Part shown: positions 37,777-50,880 of the stretch, in pieces | Layout of the letters: each line of letters starts with the position of its first letter | Numbering within the stretch: the stretch's first letter is position 1 | Assembly (NCBI RefSeq): GCF_001039355.2 | Contig: NW_019773537.1 | Span: 264,853-328,852 of the forward strand | Origin: Lingula anatina | Lineage: Eukaryota > Brachiopoda > Lingulata > Lingulida > Lingulidae | Length of the DNA: 64,000 nucleotides | Reading direction: 5' to 3' | Position numbers and translations under genes: made by a program | The notes under the pieces: generated by a model | What the model was told of the DNA's origin: nothing | What the model saw: the letters and a program-made list of their open reading frames with translations, nothing else | The model's database searches: none

Positions 37777-38232
37777 NNNNNNNNNNNNNNNNNNNNNNNN
37801 NNNNNNNNNNNNNNNNNNNNNNNNNNNNNNNNNNNNNNNNNNNNNNNNNNNNNNNNNNNNNNNNNNNNNNNNNNNNNNNNNNNNNNNNNNNNNNNNNNNN
37901 NNNNNNNNNNNNNNNNNNNNNNNNNNNNNNNNNNNNNNNNNNNNNNNNNNNNNNNNNNNNNNNNNNNNNNNNNNNNNNNNNNNNNNNNNNNNNNNNNNNN
38001 NNNNNNNNNNNNNNNNNNNNNNNNNNNNNNNNNNNNNNNNNNNNNNNNNNNNNNNNNNNNNNNNNNNNNNNNNNNNNNNNNNNNNNNNNNNNNNNNNNNN
38101 NNNNNNNNNNNNNNNNNNNNNNNNNNNNNNNNNNNNNNNNNNNNNNNNNNNNNNNNNNNNNNNNNNNNNNNNNNNNNNNNNNNNNNNNNNNNNNNNNNNN
38201 NNNNNNNNNNNNNNNNNNNNNNNNNNNNNNNN
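37777..38232. other. Assembly gap (456 N)
   Basis: A run of N. The sequence on its right repeats the 1389 bases on its left, so the gap probably separates overlapping contigs rather than representing missing genomic sequence. Confidence 0.9.
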
Positions 38233-39621
38233 GATAAGGTTCTTCAAGATGTACAGATCATTCAGACATTGCGGTAAGATAAGAGATTGGGGTAGGGATT
38301 TGGCATTGCAGCTCATTCATCACCCTGTGGTCAATAAAGATCGACTTGATTTATGTCTTGATTAACTTCAGAAGTCTTGGCTTAATTATGAGAATGGCAA
38401 AAATCGATCTTTGGAATATCATGAAAATTCTTTGTTTGGAATGCCACTGGGTAATATATGTTAATCTGAGGATCTCATAAAGAAAATACTTTTTTGATAA
38501 CATCACGATTCTTGTTTATTGTGTTTCTTGGGTTTAATTAACAGTATACCTTATCTCTCCCAAGTGCACAATAACACAACAAAGCTAGACTACCACACCC
38601 TGAGTATGGGAGTCTTTTGGAAACTTTTCTGTCATCAATAATTAAAAGTATCATTAATTTTTACAACCCTAATTCTTTTGTTGGTCTAATGACACACACT
38701 CTGATATGTAGGGTAGTTTGCTTTGAAGTGCAGAATATTACACAAAATCCTAGATCTCTCCCTTTTTAGGCAATATTATTGTTATTTTTTATTACTGATA
38801 ATGTATTGTGCTGATCAAAATATAGATAACAGGTAGAGCTGGCATTGTCTTCAGGTGTCATTTTTACCTGTTGAAGTGCCTAGAAGCATATGATTATTAT
38901 ATTGGGTGTAGGTGGCAATTGGTTTAGAGGAAAGTTTATAACTGTTGCAGATATCATCACCAAGATTGGTGTGGTTTTTGACAAATTTAAGGCATAAAGA
39001 ACAATATTGACATTTTTTGATAATATCTTTTTAAACCCATGTCATACAGTCATTTTTACAGAGGTCCAATGACAATTGGTGTTAATTAACATTATTAGTG
39101 ATAAAATCTAAACAGAGTGATTTTAAGAAAATCTGTTACACACCATTGAAGTACTTATGCACAACCCCTATCAGCTATTGGAATTTTTCTGATGTGTTTC
39201 CCAGTAAAAGAGAAAATGAAGAAAACATAAATAATTTTCACCCCAATATTGCTGATATGACATTATCAGCAAAATGATCGTACTTTTATCTGAAGACTAA
39301 TAAAGTCTATGAATATAATGTGACAATTATAAAGCCGCTAATTATATAAAGTCATTTTTGGCTTGATTTTTATCACCTTAAATGACCTCTTGTGAGGAAA
39401 GTTCTATATCCATGCCATTCATGTAAGGTCCCAAACAGACATTACAACTCCCCATCCCCATAGGAGCAATTAATTGGGCGTTTAGTTCTATTCTTACATA
39501 CTAAAATACATTGGGGACTCCCATGACCTGGGGCATTTATGCCTAAAGCCTAAGGTTCAAATGAAGTGCCCTTTCAGTCATGAAAAGGTCCACTCTGAAT
39601 AGAAATTTGTTCTAGGTTCCA
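38233..39621. repeat. Redundant region, copy C3
   Basis: Begins gataaggttcttcaagatgt and ends tctaggttcca, near-identical to 36388-37776. Its first 370 bases are also present at the end of C1 (from about 33999). Confidence 0.9.
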
Positions 39622-39752
39622 TTTTATTTCTCAGGTTCGGTCAACTAAACTAAGAATGTCCACCTTTTCAGAAAAAAATCACCCTTTGAAATTACTGCTA
39701 CTGGCTACTGACCTGTTTATCATACTATTTTGTTATTCTGCCAATGTTATTC

Positions 39753-39810
39753 TGAGTGGGTTGGCCATATTTGACACGTGGACTAGTTAGTCCACTGTTC
39801 TTAATGAGGA
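39753..39810. mobile_element. Half copy of the foldback MITE family
   Basis: gagtgggttggccatatttg...ggactagttagtccactgtt matches the right arm of the elements at 28128-28311 and 44509-44708. The left arm is missing, so it is a truncated relic. Confidence 0.55.
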
Positions 39811-42264
39811 TTATAACACGTGATAGAATCAGCAATAAGCTTGAGGCTCCGTGTGCTAGGAATGTCATCCTAAAGAGCAATACTAAAGTGACATGCAAAA
39901 CATGGAGAGTTTGTGCTGTATTTGACAAAATTTTAAAGGACACCGCATAAGATTTTCAACCCAATCATTTTTTGACAGATAAATGTCATGTATTAATGTG
40001 GCAAAAATTAATCAAATTTATCACTTTGTTACAAAGTGACACACAAAAAATTGTGAATTGGTACTGTAGTGCAATAGATTTTAATTTGACAGAACTTAAG
40101 AGAAAACAACCAGAAAAATAAATGTGGATAAAATCTTAAGTCTCCAGACTTTGGGTTCTCATAAATGATTTCCATTGGTATGTTAACATGCTTTTGGAAG
40201 CAATGTATTAAAATTGATATTATACCACATTTGAAACCAGTAACATCAACTAGATGACAATGGCAATGCTTGCCTGTTCATAGTCAACTATATTGATCAA
40301 ACTTCTTTTACCATTGTCTCTTTTTGATTCTAAAAATTAAATGATGCCAACCAGAACTTGCAGACACTCGGCAAACTCTGAAACCGTACCCACCTTTCTA
40401 CTGAATGTATACTTCATACAGAGATAACAGCATGGGGTAAAGCAAGAATGTTTCCACTGATCACAACCAACTTTGGTTACAGTAAATTCTGAGTGTGACT
40501 TATTCTAATATGCAAAGTTTTACCAGGAACTTGATATCCTACTTTAGAAGTTACTGAATTAATTTGCATTAGCCCTATAGTAGCTGTTAATCGAGTAAAG
40601 ATCTTTCCACCAGCTATAGTTAATAAGTCGGATATCACTGGAAATTAAATATTCTGATGACAGTTAATCACTGTTGGCGAGGAAATAAGATCCAGTTTAA
40701 CCTCCATATCATTGCCATTGTTTTTGCTGAAGAATGGCCATAATTATCAATAATAGACATCACCTACCTACACATTTCTACTCTGCCCATATTAACCCTG
40801 TGTTTTGATGGATTTGGTTCTCCTAAATGACGGTGCTGAGATTTATCCTTTGGGCTTTCTTTATGATCAATATATGACAAGTCTGGGGAAGCTAACAGAC
40901 TGGGGATCCGTTCACACAAGGCTCATTTGGATCGGTTCCAAATTGATCCTGAGTTCGTTGAAAGTAGTCATTGTACAAAGACTGGATTTTATTTATGTTG
41001 ATGCTAATCAGTTTGGTGGAACTGAAGCATGTTTCTGAAGGATCAGTAGTTAATTCAATTTTTTTTTGTATGGTCAGTAGAGGAGTGGCTTTGATGTATA
41101 AATGCAAGAAGTCAGTTTGAATTTAGTTCAAAACTGTATTAAAGTAATCTGATGCAAACAGAGTCTTAGTAAACCAGTTCTGTTTCATAGTATGTGTGGT
41201 GGTGTGATCCTGTGACATCACATTTTCAAGTACTGAGGCCATGATTTTGTTCTCTGTTCATTTACACCTGTTCAGTCCCACCCACACACAATGAACGTAT
41301 GATGCTTCCTTAAATGACATTGCCTTCTGATATAAGTGATATGAACTTAGCCTGGATTTTGGGGTATTTAAGATATTCAGCAAACTCAGCGTTAATTCTT
41401 AATGATTATCATTGATATTATAATAAAAATAATTTCAATTTTACTCAAAGTATTTGGACAAAATAAACAATTTCAGGCATTGTCAATGTGTATAAATTGC
41501 ATGTGGTCAACCAGTGGGTGGAACTGCAAGTGGGTTATTGTGAAAATTGATTTTGGAATTGTTCCTTTATTTTCTTAGATTTTAAGCTCATTTTGCTCTT
41601 GTTACATAGTACAAAGGGCTCTTGGAGTCAAAAGCTCTTATTGGGATCAATATGTTTATTTTAAAAGACTTGGTATGTCCAAGATTGACATTACTGCTCA
41701 ACAAGTTTTTATGTATGGAATGGTTTTCAAAGCTTCATTAATGAACAAGCCCATTGTGTAGGATGAACAGGTTAGCTAGCAACTTCACTTTCATTTGCGT
41801 CATGACATCACGTCATTACCATCCACAAAAGTGAACTGGTGTTGGAAAGTTAGGCTCCTTCCATACATCATTGATGATGGACATGAGAAATACACAGACA
41901 GAAAAGACTGAAACCAACCCAGGCCCCATTGAGGCATAAGAGACAGCAGCACACAGGTTGTACTTTCCCATGTTCTGCCTTCTTGGTGACAATAGAATAA
42001 CCATTAGTTTTATAGATGTTCTCTTGTCAGCTACATGTAATGGCTTTTTAAAGCTAAAAGTAAATTAGTCAGGTTGTTAATTTTGTAATATGGGGCATTC
42101 TTTGTGCTTTCTGGTGTTTCTTTTCACAACATGGTATTTAATGATTTTTTTACCTCTCAAGGATGTGGACAATATCTCGAACACAAAAAATGTAAGCCTT
42201 TCTAAGCATGCCCATTAGTGATGTTGTGAGTGCCTGCCTGCTCCTAATACCTGTGTATTAATAA
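39811..42264. other. Intronic, no gene seen
   Basis: AT-rich sequence. A short perfect hairpin tcactttgt-t-acaaagtga lies at about 40020-40040. No exon or larger repeat was recognised. Confidence 0.5.
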
Positions 42265-42300
42265 GGGGTGGGTAGGTGGGTGGGATGGGGTAGGGTGGGG
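42265..42300 (+). other. G-quadruplex-prone G-tract cluster
   Basis: Seven G runs of three or four, plus one GG, separated by one- or two-base loops on the plus strand, matching the usual G4 pattern. In the intron's transcript this strand is the sense RNA, so an RNA G-quadruplex is also possible. Confidence 0.75.
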
Positions 42301-42314
42301 TGAGTGCATATAGC

Positions 42315-42482
42315 CAAGGGCGGATTTAGGTTGTCTTCTGGGTCTTCTGGAAGATGGTCAGATTTTCAAGTTTACATTGACAGATATCTAATTTTTTCTG
42401 TCGGAAGACGGTCAAAAATAGAGGCTGGATCAACAAAGATAATTTGGAAGCCTGTCAGAAAATATCTCTGGATCCGCCCCTG
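42315..42482. mobile_element. hAT-like 168-bp non-autonomous element (degenerate)
   Basis: The ends caagggcggatttagg and ctggatccgcccctg are imperfect inverted repeats resembling the cagggGCGGATCCag type seen on hAT-superfamily elements. The interior has two related segments (gaagatggtcagatttt and gaagacggtcaaaaa). A clear 8-bp target duplication was not found. Confidence 0.6.
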
Positions 42483-42894
42483 TATACTGTCCTTTCTTAG
42501 GCAAGCAATGCAGATCTGACAAAAGGACTGGCAGATCGAGGTTTTGCTTTTCATCCCATATTCTATTCCCTTCACCCCAAACCTTTTTATCCCTTTGGGA
42601 GTTCTAAGTCCAACCCTGAAATAGTTGGAATATATGCTACAAGGTAGCTTTCATGGCAATGCACAAGTAACATGCCTCAATTCTGGCCCGCATGTCCCCA
42701 CTGATTGGCTGACAGCTTTCATTATAGTGCAGCCTGTGTGTACCATAACCTTAGGTATATAGTTCATTACTGTTTGAATTATTGATGATTTAATCACAAC
42801 CACCTGTGAATTGCTGGCATACAAGGTAATTGATTGGCCCAAATTTTTAGATGACAGTTTTATACTGACAAGTTTAGTTAAAAGACGTCAGCAG

Positions 42895-42980
42895 CTTATA
42901 TTTCTGCCCCCCCCCCCACCCACTTTTTTTGCTGAGGGTAGGGGAGGTGAGAGAACCACCTTTTGGAAAAACTCCAATTC
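42895..42980 (-). repeat. Dispersed poly-C repeat, minus orientation
   Basis: Contains a C run (42907-42917) and gagagaaccaccttttggaa. On the minus strand this reads ...aaggtggttctctc..cccc, the same order as the copies at 56340-56466 and (minus) 50772-50880. Confidence 0.45.
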
Positions 42981-44508
42981 TGTTTTATTCTGTTCTGTTG
43001 TTCTCTGTCATTTATCAAGTTTGGTCGACAGGAGGGGTTAAAATGTCCACTTTTTCAGAGGAAGACCCCCCTTCCCCCCACTTTAAAATTTCTGGCACAA
43101 GCCTGTATTATTATCAAATGGTTAGCGGTACAGGGATACTCAGTCCACACAATGCTGGCTCTAGCTTTCAGTTTACAACAGAAATCCTGTTAATATTGAA
43201 GGCCAACTAATAATCTAGGTTTTCTCCTATTTTCTACAGGCTTTTTTACTTAAAGCACACTTACAGTAAGTATGTCTACAGAACCACACTGTGATATGAC
43301 AATGACTGATTGTATTCCATTTTGTACCATAAACTTAAGTCCTTTTGAATACCTGGGCCAATTGTTTTGAATAAGAAGAGATATTGCCATAAATACAGAT
43401 TCTGAGAAATTCCAATAAGTTAGATATATTGATAATCCATCACTTCTTAAGACATATCGTTGCACTTCCCTTTTCATGTTTGTACTTTTGGTACATTGAT
43501 TCTGTATACGTTTTCTTTTTGGATCTGAATAAATGGATTCTCAGAAATTATCTTCCTTATGTAATGTGTCTATTGCAAAGAGAGATGAAGTTTTCATTGG
43601 TTTCTGTTTGGCTGTGTTCACATTTTACTCAGATGGGAAGATCTAAATCGGTCTGATGGTCATGCTTATTGAAGCCAGTTGAGAGCTGCTATTCAAATAT
43701 GTTGATGAAAACATTGCTCTGATTGGTTAGGCTATGGAATATCATGCTACATGACCAAGCACTATTTATGATGGTTTGCATGGCCCAAGTTGAGATCCTT
43801 TATACATTGCGTTACAGGTATGCTTTTGCACTATTGTTCTTTTTGCCCTTTCACATATGACCTTGACCTCTGGTGACCTTGAAAGAAGTTGCAAATGATT
43901 TGCAGTACCTCAATTACTAGGGGTTGATACTTAGAATATGTTTCTGTGACCGTGGTTAAGGAAGATATAAGCAAATTAAGGTGACCCACTCTATTCAATG
44001 GTGGCCATTTTGGATTTTTTGCTGAAAAAGAGACTTGGCCATAAGGGGATTTATGGGAACATTTTTTGCTTTATTGAATCAGTTGAGAAACCTTTGCCAC
44101 CACATTTTATTTTCAAATATATCACAATGGGGAAAGTATACCTGTTTACTGGCCTAATATTCGATTCCAACTGTTTGGACCAATCAAAATGAAATCCGAT
44201 TAGCTGGTCCTTTTAGGTAACTCTTAAGTAATAGCTGGGTTATTAGCTTAAGTTGTCAATCTCCCTGTCAATGTTTAGGTACAGTTACATGCAAGGCTCT
44301 ATACAAGCAAGGGTAATATAGATTAGATACTAGTACAGAATATACATGTATGACTGTAAACCCTTGACTCAAAGATATTCGGGAAGCTTTGTATCTTTGG
44401 TACTAACTAAGAATGGTGTGAACAAGTTTCATTGTGTCATGATGAAAATGATATCCTGTCCAGGCTATTATTTTTTACTTGGGTTTTTATCAACTTTTTA
44501 AGCTTTTA
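42981..44508. other. Intronic, no gene seen
   Basis: Includes a segment at 43030-43110 (aatgtccactttttcagagg..cccccc..) that shares wording with 39645-39700, and a roughly 50-base segment at 43606-43660 that resembles 49511-49570 (ggct(g/a)tgttcaca..tttctcag..aaatcgg). Both look like old dispersed repeats. No exon was recognised. Confidence 0.4.
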
Positions 44509-44708
44509 GGCGACATTCACAATCAAAGTTGTTCCGCAGACTAACAGATGGGTGGATCAAATATGGCCAACCCACTTGATGTAATCCTCTCTGAGAATCT
44601 ACAGTACTCTGAGTCTATCAGGGGATCATGCGACAAGCTTTCAAGTGTACAGCCATATTTGATCTGTAGATCTGTTAGTCTGCGGATCATTTTGTTCTGA
44701 ATGCGACC
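44509..44708. mobile_element. Foldback MITE, about 200 bp (full copy)
   Basis: The left arm (ggcgacattcacaatc..ttgttccgcagactaacaga..gatcaaatatggc) and right arm (gccatatttgatctgtagatctgttagtctgcggatcattttgttctgaatgcgacc) are imperfect inverted repeats. It shares its interior (gatcaaatatggc..ccca) with 28128-28311. Non-coding. Confidence 0.78.
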
Positions 44709-47700
44709 ATATTGTATTTGCTTTATTTATTTCCATTTCACATTTGAGGTGTACAGTAGGTGTGGTTTTTCATTTATGATTTGATAACTTCAGCAGATTT
44801 CCAAATAGAATTTAAAACATTTCAAAAACACATGATAGAAGTTAAACATTTCGTACATCTCCCATTTATGCAAAAAAAAAAAAAGTGCGTTGCTAAACAT
44901 TCCCAAGTATAATTAGGCAAGAATCCATTTTACAAATATAGCTATTCAGGTTAATTTTTCAAAGGTTATCATGTTCAGTCATTCTTGAAATGTTGCTGAA
45001 CTTTGAAAAGCAAATATGCAATTAATGAATTTGATGTAACCTGCAAAGTAAAGGTAAATGTTGTCTTTAAAATATGGCATATACTGATACCTTTAAAAAG
45101 CTGCATTATGTAACATTTTTCACCACTGCATTTTTCACTGCTTTTTTCATTGCATGTCTTTTTTATCCGTACAAATATTATTTAGACTTACCTCTTGTTC
45201 TATGTTGCAAACTACTTGCATCTTTGAAAGAATTCAAGTGAATTCAGAAATCCAAAGGACCAGATTAAATTGACCATTGCAATCGATAAGCATTTAATGA
45301 TTAAAGTGCTGCCTCCGTCTCCCAATCCAGAGTTCTCCTGTACCCTTAGACATAAACTTGTACAATGTACGAGTATGTCCCTACACACATATATGCATAT
45401 CACTTCTAACAGCCAGTGTATGTATTTCTTGTATAATCCCAAAAGGCTTAATCAACAGCATTTAATCAAGTTACAAAGCGGAACCAGAGATCCAATATTC
45501 ATACTTTCTGGCTCTTGTTTGATTTCTCTGTGTTGAAGGAAACTGCTGGGTAGTAATGCCAACATTGTGTAGCGGTCAACTACTTTGGTATTCATAGCCT
45601 TAATGATCTCTGTGAAATACCATTGGTCATAGCCCTGGTCAACCGCCTGGCCTGAAAGGTCGTCTTTAGTGATCCACAGTGCGAGCTGCATGCACTAATG
45701 CACTTAGTTCTGAGAGGAATCTAAGCACTTAAATTGTAAAACGTGTTTCCGTCTTCATCACTCTCTCAACATAGCTCTGGTCCAAATTTGATTTAATTTA
45801 TAATCTAGCCATGTATGCCACTTTATCATTTAAAGAGAATACAGAGTCTAAATGTGCGAAATATGCCTTAAAACTGGTTGAAAAACAGATTTCTCAAATG
45901 CAGAAAGGCATGTAATCAGGTGCTGTATGTATGATACCTGTTCTGTGCCTCTGATGAACAGAACACTGGTGGAATAGCAATGAAGTACTTGTTCTACTCC
46001 ATATAATTTTTTTATAAAAATGCAGAGCCTTACCACCTTTCTCTGCAGACTATATAGTGTATATCCTATGTATAATTTATAGCATTTCAAATTTGGATTC
46101 TTGTTTTTCTCTATATTCTTTCAATAACCATACATACTATAATGTAATATTTGAAAAATAAATTTTTTTCATTAGATCCACCCTTTTCTGCCAAATATTT
46201 GATTTATTTGTGGTGGTTGACAAAGACCTGTTTAATAATTAAATCCTTGATTGATAAATGTGTGGAGAAAATTAGGGGGGAAATACCTTGAAGGTAACTA
46301 GCAGGACTGTAGCTGGCTATTTCAAAGGAGGGAGGGCGTAATTTCTAAAATAGTGATCTTTTCACCAAGAAACCTGCATGTACCTAAGATCAAATTGTGA
46401 TTCAAAGTGGACCCTTTTTTGGCCAAAGGGGCAGTTTGTTTGAAACCTCCCCTCCCCCCCCCTCCCCCCCCCCTCTCTCCAAACCCTTCCCATTGGCCTG
46501 CAACCTGTTTTGGTGGATTTATAAGGTAAAATATGGATAATTTTCTTGATGCTTTAAATATTTGATGATGAAACATACCCACCTTCCCACTTACCATTAT
46601 AAAAAGCAGTAATGAAAGTAGGACAGATCCATCCCTTGTCAAATATTTGCTCTTTCCTTGATTGCCTGTTTTTGTTCTGTTCCACTGGTAACATTTACGG
46701 GCAGTTCGTGCTGAGTTCTGCTTGGTTCTAAATGTGTTTCCAATGCACTGATCACTGAAAGGGTAATTAAACATGTGCCCTTATACTGGTGGTTCCAGAT
46801 AAAGTGCTCCAATCCACTTCCATTGCTCAGGTGTAACAGTGGCTATTTGGTTCTCAGAATGTCTTTTGGTTTTAGGCTAACATTGAGGACATATTTAAAG
46901 ACCACAAGTACATCACCTGGCAAAATAGCACATTATTTTATTTCTTTAATGTCCTTTTATTATTACCCCACTTGTCATTGTCGAGTTCATAGCAATTTGT
47001 TATAACACCTACAGCATGCAGGTTGTAAAGATTGATTGTTCACTTTGTGTGATGGAGTGCCTAGTTGATTAGTGTTAAATATCACCCCTAAAAGGTGCCA
47101 AAGCCTGCCATGACATAGTTCCATGTGGCCTTTTCTTGCTTGGCTAAAAAAATTGGTCCAGTTAAATGTCTACTTGAAATTGCCTCTGTCTTAACTTTGT
47201 TTTTATTTGTGTTATAAAATTATGTTTACTAAATACAGCTGAAGCAGGCAGAGTTTTTTTTATGTTTTCACATGCCATGATGTGAAGCAGGTATACTGTG
47301 ATATGAAATTATTTCAAACTTGATCTATGGATAAAGAACCAAATTATTCCACGATGGCCAGTGTGCAGTCAAATTTCACTTTGCAGTGTTTGTGTTGAAA
47401 GCTTTTGAGCCAATCGCCAATCTTGTTTTACCCAAAACAGAAATGTGTAAATGCAGTTTTATGCACATCTTTAGCTAAGATTTCCCGTGTGGTTTTAGAT
47501 CTTTTTTGAATAGACTGAAGTAGATTGAAATGGTTAACGCTGACAGCGCAAAGTCTGTATGTATATGTATATGTATAAATATATTCATCTTCAGGTATGT
47601 TTTTTTTTTCAATTTTTAAATGTGATTATTTTCTGAGTGGCTTTCCCCTTTTAGTTGCCCCAAGAGCACCGTGCCATTTGTTCCTACTTTTCTCTTTCAA

Positions 47701-47865
47701 CCCAAACACTGTCTGATGCTTTTTGTTAAGGTACTTTTATGATGTTGAGGAAATACATGTATGAACACTGATAGCTACCATATAATTAGTCTGACTAGTT
47801 GTGCTGAAATTACAGCACATGGAACACATTCAAAATCAGTAAGATGATTGCATTATCATGATTAA
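44709..47865. other. Intronic, no gene seen
   Basis: AT-rich with one copy of the poly-C repeat (46321-46505). The open frame across that copy on the minus strand is a glycine run created by the C tract, not a gene. Confidence 0.5.
46321..46505 (+). repeat. Dispersed poly-C repeat, plus orientation
   Basis: Order of parts: agatcaaattgtgattcaaagtggacccttttttggccaaa..., then a C-rich tract (46448-46480), then ccattggcctgcaacctg. The same order (atcaaattttgatt, agtgga, cttt, C tract, gcctg) is seen at 56300-56466. Confidence 0.55.
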
Positions 47866-48203
47866 AGGTATAATAACTCTTCGTTTCGGCCAAAAAATGA
47901 ATTTTCCTGGAGTAAACAACAATTTTCCCATACTTACCAATGGTAAATGGATCCATTTTTACATTCAAAGTTAGTCCCTGGTTTTTTTCTAAAAAGTTTG
48001 GTTTTTTGTTAAAATCTCTTAAGAGATTTTAACAGAGTATAGCCATCAGTGGAGGTCACGTGGTCTAAAGACAAGCTCAGATATCAGAAAAAATAGCTAT
48101 AACTGCCGTTTTTGTGGTAAAACAGAATATATTACATTTCTATGAGTTATTCACAATGTTTTTATTGTGAAATACAGATCGCATACGAAGAGTTATTATC
48201 CCT
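47866..48203. mobile_element. 338-bp MITE flanked by TTAA
   Basis: Terminal inverted repeats aggtataataactcttcg and (complement of right end) agggataataactcttcg match at 17 of 18 positions. TTAA lies directly outside each end (47862-47865 and 48204-48207), the target duplication expected of TTAA-specific transposons (piggyBac, Kolobok). The interior is non-coding and includes a perfect 20-base palindrome, aaaatctcttaagagatttt, at about 48012-48031. Confidence 0.85.
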
Positions 48204-50771
48204 TTAATTTTTAAAAAATTGAAATGTTTTTTGCCATCTATTCAGGCATACTTGTTGTTGAAAATTTCAAAAATTTAATTTAGGAACTAAAAATTTAGGA
48301 GCTAGCCTATTTTTCAGGCTTGATATTTCTTTCATAGCTGTTGTTTTGAAATATTCCACTTACATTAATTATTATTATTACGTATTATTATCTCTCTTAA
48401 AACTTGCCAGCTTTTTGCTCTTCTTGAACAGCCTTGCTTTGAAATGCACTTGTAGAGAAATCTACACAGTTATCTCTTATTATTCATTTTGGAGTAAACT
48501 GCAAACAAAATCTGTCTTCTTCCTAAGGCTGTTCTGATGTCTAAGTGACAGTTTAAGCCTACTTGTTCACTGTGGTTAAGCTATTCCATATTCCAGATTA
48601 CCTGTTTTTTTCTAAAAGCATGATCTATTGTTCTTTTTTTTATGTAGTTGTATATTTTTCTCATATTTTGTTTGTGAAAACTGCACTTAGTACAAAATGC
48701 TTTTATCTCTCTCCCTTGATCAGTGCAGTGTTACATGTAGAAGTCTGAATACTTGTTACAGGGTTGAGATGGATGCTTTGTTATTATGAATCCCTTTCAC
48801 ATTATGAGTGATTAAGAATAATGCTTCTCTTCTCATTTTGTTTCTCGCGCATTTAAACAGTGTAGAAATAAATGACACAATTGATGACCTAAATGAATGG
48901 TTGAGGAACAGGAGGATTTGGTGTAATTATTTATGAAGAGAAGAAATCAGAATATATTTCCTAGGTGTGTATGTGTGTTTAGGGTAGAGGGGTTATTTAA
49001 TGGCCCCTTCTTCCTTAGGAAAATTTGGAAGAGGGTACTTCTGGAACTTGGAGAGGGAAGGTATTCATAGAAAAATGCTTAAGACATTATTGCTATTGTA
49101 CTGTAGATTATATGTAAAATTTTCAAAGATTGAGGCCTGTCCTACTGATGACCCTTTTGAAACAGTCTGTTACATAATATTAGATACTTCATGCTGTCTT
49201 TTAAGTCCCCCTGCTAAGATGCTACAAAACCTGTAGTAAAATTTCTCTCCAGTCAGTTGTACTTTTAAGTGTTTCTGGTTTGTGTCCTATACACAAAATG
49301 TCTCATTATCTGATTTTTTTTCTTTTTTTATTTTTCTGTATCAAGCCGTCAATAAACTACTTAGGTAAATTAAATTCAATGAAAAAAGGAATAATTTGAT
49401 TCACGAACAGATTTTTGACACCCATGCATGTAAAACAGTTCTTTGGTTTGCAAATGGCAGTTTGAGTAAACATGTAAAAGGGGTATAGGCAGCATTCAAA
49501 TGATTCCATGCTGTCTGTGGCTATGTTCACACTTTTCTCAGCTACAGCCAAATCGGCATCATTGATTCCTGTCAGATTGGTGAATCACATTTACAGATTA
49601 TCCAGGGATTTATTGTGATAAGAGCAATGAAGATTTCACATAGCCAGATGCATAGCAGTTTAAAGCATTAAGGATAAAATAATTTTTCTTCAATTAGTTG
49701 CTAAATATTGAAATTGTTTACCTCCAATATTTCACCTTTGATTTCTTATAACAGAACATAGCTGATGAAATTCTTCTCTGAGTTAAAGGATATTTTTAGA
49801 CAGAAAACCATCTTAAACCAAACCGTTCCAGAGCATTCTTTCTGGTCCTGTAGAAACCTGCCCTGACTGTTGGAAGTCTCCCACTGTGTCTGCATGTCCA
49901 TCTTCCATTCAAGAAGTTCTTCCTATGTCTGGATACACAGTGCATTAGTAAAATCATTTCATTTCCTGGTTATTTATTGATAGATTTTCAACATGAAGTA
50001 TTATTCACATAAATGCAGTGTAATAAAGTATGTTCACATGTGGTCAAATAGCTGAAATCTTGAACTCTGATTTGGTCTATTTTATTGTCATTGGTCTGAA
50101 TTTTAACCAAATTATCACCAGACTAAGTCAACAGTCAATTTTTTGTTGGAACGGAAACCAGACAGTTCTAGATTTAAGCCCTAATGATTAGTGAGAGAAT
50201 GCAGATAACATCCAAGTACATCTACAGGTAAGAATGTGTTAGTTGAGACGCATTGCCATAGAGAGATTGTGCCAAGTTGAGGTATTAGTTCCTGCTGTAC
50301 TGCAGATTTCTCAACTGAAACATCTCAGTTTCTGTATTGGAATATATGCAACTACATGCCTGTCTGGGCCAACAATGAACTTTCTCCAGCAGCAATGCTT
50401 ATTTAATATTCTTGTATTTGTGTTTTAGCAGAAATTTGCTTCAAGTGCAATAAACAACCTCAAATAAAAGTTTTTAAGAAATCCTGTCAATCTTCTCTTT
50501 AGTGATAAGCCATGAATATGGAACTTTGGTATGGATTCAGTCACTGCTTGTGTAAATAATTCTTCATTGAGAAAACTGACACAATATGCAATGTTTATGC
50601 CAGTACATGCACACACTGCCGTACATGCATTCACACGAACAGAATTATTCTGCATTCTTCAACAGCTCTGGGACAGGGGTGGAGACATATGTCCAAGTTG
50701 ATGTTCTTCATATCTTCCTGGCTGACAATGTTCAAAGTCTTACATAGTTTAAAATGATAAATTACCTATCA

Positions 50772-50880
50772 TGGGAGGGGGGAGTGTGTGTATGAACCAC
50801 CTTTTTGACCAGAAAAAAACCATGCTGAATCAAATTTTGATCCAGATTTCACTGTGAGAAGGACCCTCACTTTCGAATTC
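50772..50880 (-). repeat. Dispersed poly-C repeat, minus orientation
   Basis: Contains gaaccacctttttgacc and atcaaattttgatcc. Read on the minus strand the order is atcaaaatttgatt..ggtcaaaaaggtggttc..cccccctccc, as in the copy at 56340-56430. Confidence 0.5.

Noticed and set aside
37729-38316. Open frame of 195 codons on the minus strand
   Set aside because: Most of it is the N gap.
40903-41045. Possible inverted repeat around ggttccaaattgatcctgag and gaaggatcag
   Set aside because: Arms are too short and mismatched to claim an element.
46322-46774. Open frame of 150 codons on the minus strand
   Set aside because: Contains a Gly run from the poly-C repeat. No signal of coding constraint.
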